Positions 63,186 through 64,000 of a DNA stretch of 64,000 nucleotides are shown one piece after another. The stretch comes from Phyllobacteriaceae bacterium. Its GTDB lineage: Bacteria; Pseudomonadota; Alphaproteobacteria; Rhizobiales; Rhizobiaceae. The stretch is from positions 186,001-250,000 of the forward strand of contig JADJTR010000001.1 in NCBI GenBank assembly GCA_016711085.1. The letters are read 5' to 3'. Under the pieces are notes generated by a model. It searched no databases, was not told the origin of the DNA, and worked only from the letters and a program-made list of their open reading frames with translations. Numbering within the stretch: the stretch's first letter is position 1; each line of letters opens with the position of its first letter. The position numbers and the translations under genes are program-made.

Positions 63186-63525
63186 ACGCAAGCCGGCCCT
63201 CGGCGGGAGTTCAGAGGTCATGGTCATCGGATTCGTAAATCCATCTTGAAAACCAGGAGTCTTCTTTTTGGCATGCCGCCATGGAGTTGCTTCTATCCGG
63301 CCGGACAGTCGGCTATTGAGTTTGCGGTCTGTATAGCGCCGATCGACTCTGTCATAGTGCTGATTTTTAACCTAAGAATCCCTTCGGACAATTTGCCGTT
63401 TGGTCCAAACGGGATGAGAGTGTTTGAGAAATCACAAAGAATCGGCCGGAAGTACGTTTGCTCTTGCTTGGAGGAAAATTGCTCGCTATTAAGCCATCCG
63501 GCATGGTCAGCGGAGTGGTAATTAA
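63186..63525. other. Gap before the terminal methyltransferase gene
   Basis: About 340 bases of lower G+C. A plus-strand frame from 63246 to 63521 is open but shows no protein character and lacks a ribosome site. It probably holds the promoter of the next gene. Confidence 0.4.
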
Positions 63526-64000
63526 GTGAGTAGTGCAGTTAAAAAAATAATGAAGCGCCTTGCTGGAACAGCACACCGTGGCGGTGCATTCAATTCAGAG
63601 GTATTGCTGGCTATTTCTGAAAATCTTCCCAGTGGCGATATTACAACACTCGAAACCGGGTGCGGCAAATCGTCGATAATGTTTTCGCACATGGCTCGAC
63701 GACACTTCGTATTTGCTTACGACGATAGGGGCGCGGACGGGAGTTCGGTAGATCTCGTTCAACAGGATCCGGAGTTCAAGACGGAAACGACGACATGGAT
63801 TTTCGGGCCGACGCAGAAAACGCTGCCGACCTTTGCGTTCGATGATTTGCTAGTCGACGTGATCCTCATTGACGGACCACACGGATATCCTTTTCCCCAT
63901 TTCGAATATGCCATACTCTACGACAAGCTGAAGCCGGGCGGCGTCCTGATCCTGGATGATGTCCACATTCCTTCGATCGGCAACATGTACGATCTGTTGC
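63526..64000 (+). CDS. Class I SAM-dependent methyltransferase, 5' part
   Basis: The gene runs off the window end; 158 residues are visible. From GTG 63526 (ribosome site GGAGTGG) it reads SSAVKKIMKRLAG, then the SAM-binding TLETGCGKSSIMF, the acidic VDVILIDGPHGYPFPHFEY and LKPGGVLILDDVH, which is the pattern of Methyltransf_24-type enzymes. ATG 63550 is an alternative start. The first about 150 bases are poorer in G+C than the rest. In a polysaccharide cluster it may methylate a sugar; that is inference. Confidence 0.8.
   Translation, partial: MSSAVKKIMKRLAGTAHRGGAFNSEVLLAISENLPSGDITTLETGCGKSSIMFSHMARRHFVFAYDDRGADGSSVDLVQQDPEFKTETTTWIFGPTQKTLPTFAFDDLLVDVILIDGPHGYPFPHFEYAILYDKLKPGGVLILDDVHIPSIGNMYDLL

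Noticed and set aside
63246..63521. Plus-strand frame before the terminal methyltransferase
   Set aside because: No recognisable domain or ribosome site; composition looks intergenic.

Overview
The window looks like a chromosomal segment of a high-G+C alphaproteobacterium, most likely of the Hyphomicrobiales (Rhizobiales). This rests on gene order: rpmH-rnpA-yidC-engB near argB, dapD, dapE and truA, and a murA-DUF2948-hisD-UPF0262-phosphatase-infA-maf-yacG block. No plasmid, phage or transposase gene was seen. The species cannot be named from the sequence alone.

Layout. 1-11.5 kb: housekeeping (truA, dapE, dapD, argB) mixed with membrane proteins, an EF-hand protein, a nucleotidase and an FAD oxidoreductase. 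11.6-15.3 kb: a LuxR-type regulator facing a surface lipoprotein and its Slam-type outer-membrane translocator. 15.3-19.4 kb: an amidase, then an ECF sigma/anti-sigma/fasciclin/exported MsrB stress module. 19.4-23.5 kb: a methyltransferase, engB, yidC, rnpA, rpmH. 23.8-27.5 kb: a TVP38 protein, a flavin reductase and a histidine kinase, followed by tRNA-Arg.

28.0-39.0 kb is the most interesting region. It is a co-oriented cluster coding for a small exported protein, an exported protein built of about 100 Gly-Met-X triplets, a hexahaem cytochrome c, a Tat-exported molybdopterin oxidoreductase of the DmsA type, its four-cluster Fe-S subunit, a TorD-type chaperone, an unknown protein, a histidine kinase with a periplasmic haem motif, and an NtrC-type regulator. 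A well-matched sigma-54 promoter and two related upstream palindrome-like sites precede the first gene, which fits control by that regulator. No membrane-anchor quinol subunit (DmsC/NrfD) is present. I read this as a regulated periplasmic redox system whose substrate is unknown.

39.0-46.2 kb: a polyamine-type ABC importer with an amidohydrolase and an amidase. 46.4-52.9 kb: a monooxygenase-like protein, tRNA-Phe and the conserved housekeeping block. 53.0-64.0 kb: tRNA-Thr, then a GDP-D-rhamnose type polysaccharide cluster (manC, phosphomannomutase, gmd, reductase, two glycosyltransferases, ABC exporter, methyltransferase cut by the window end).

A caution for all users: at least ten genes carry single-base frameshifts, mostly in short homopolymers, and dapD has lost an internal block. 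Several are genes expected to be essential, so many of these are probably sequence or assembly errors rather than true pseudogenes.
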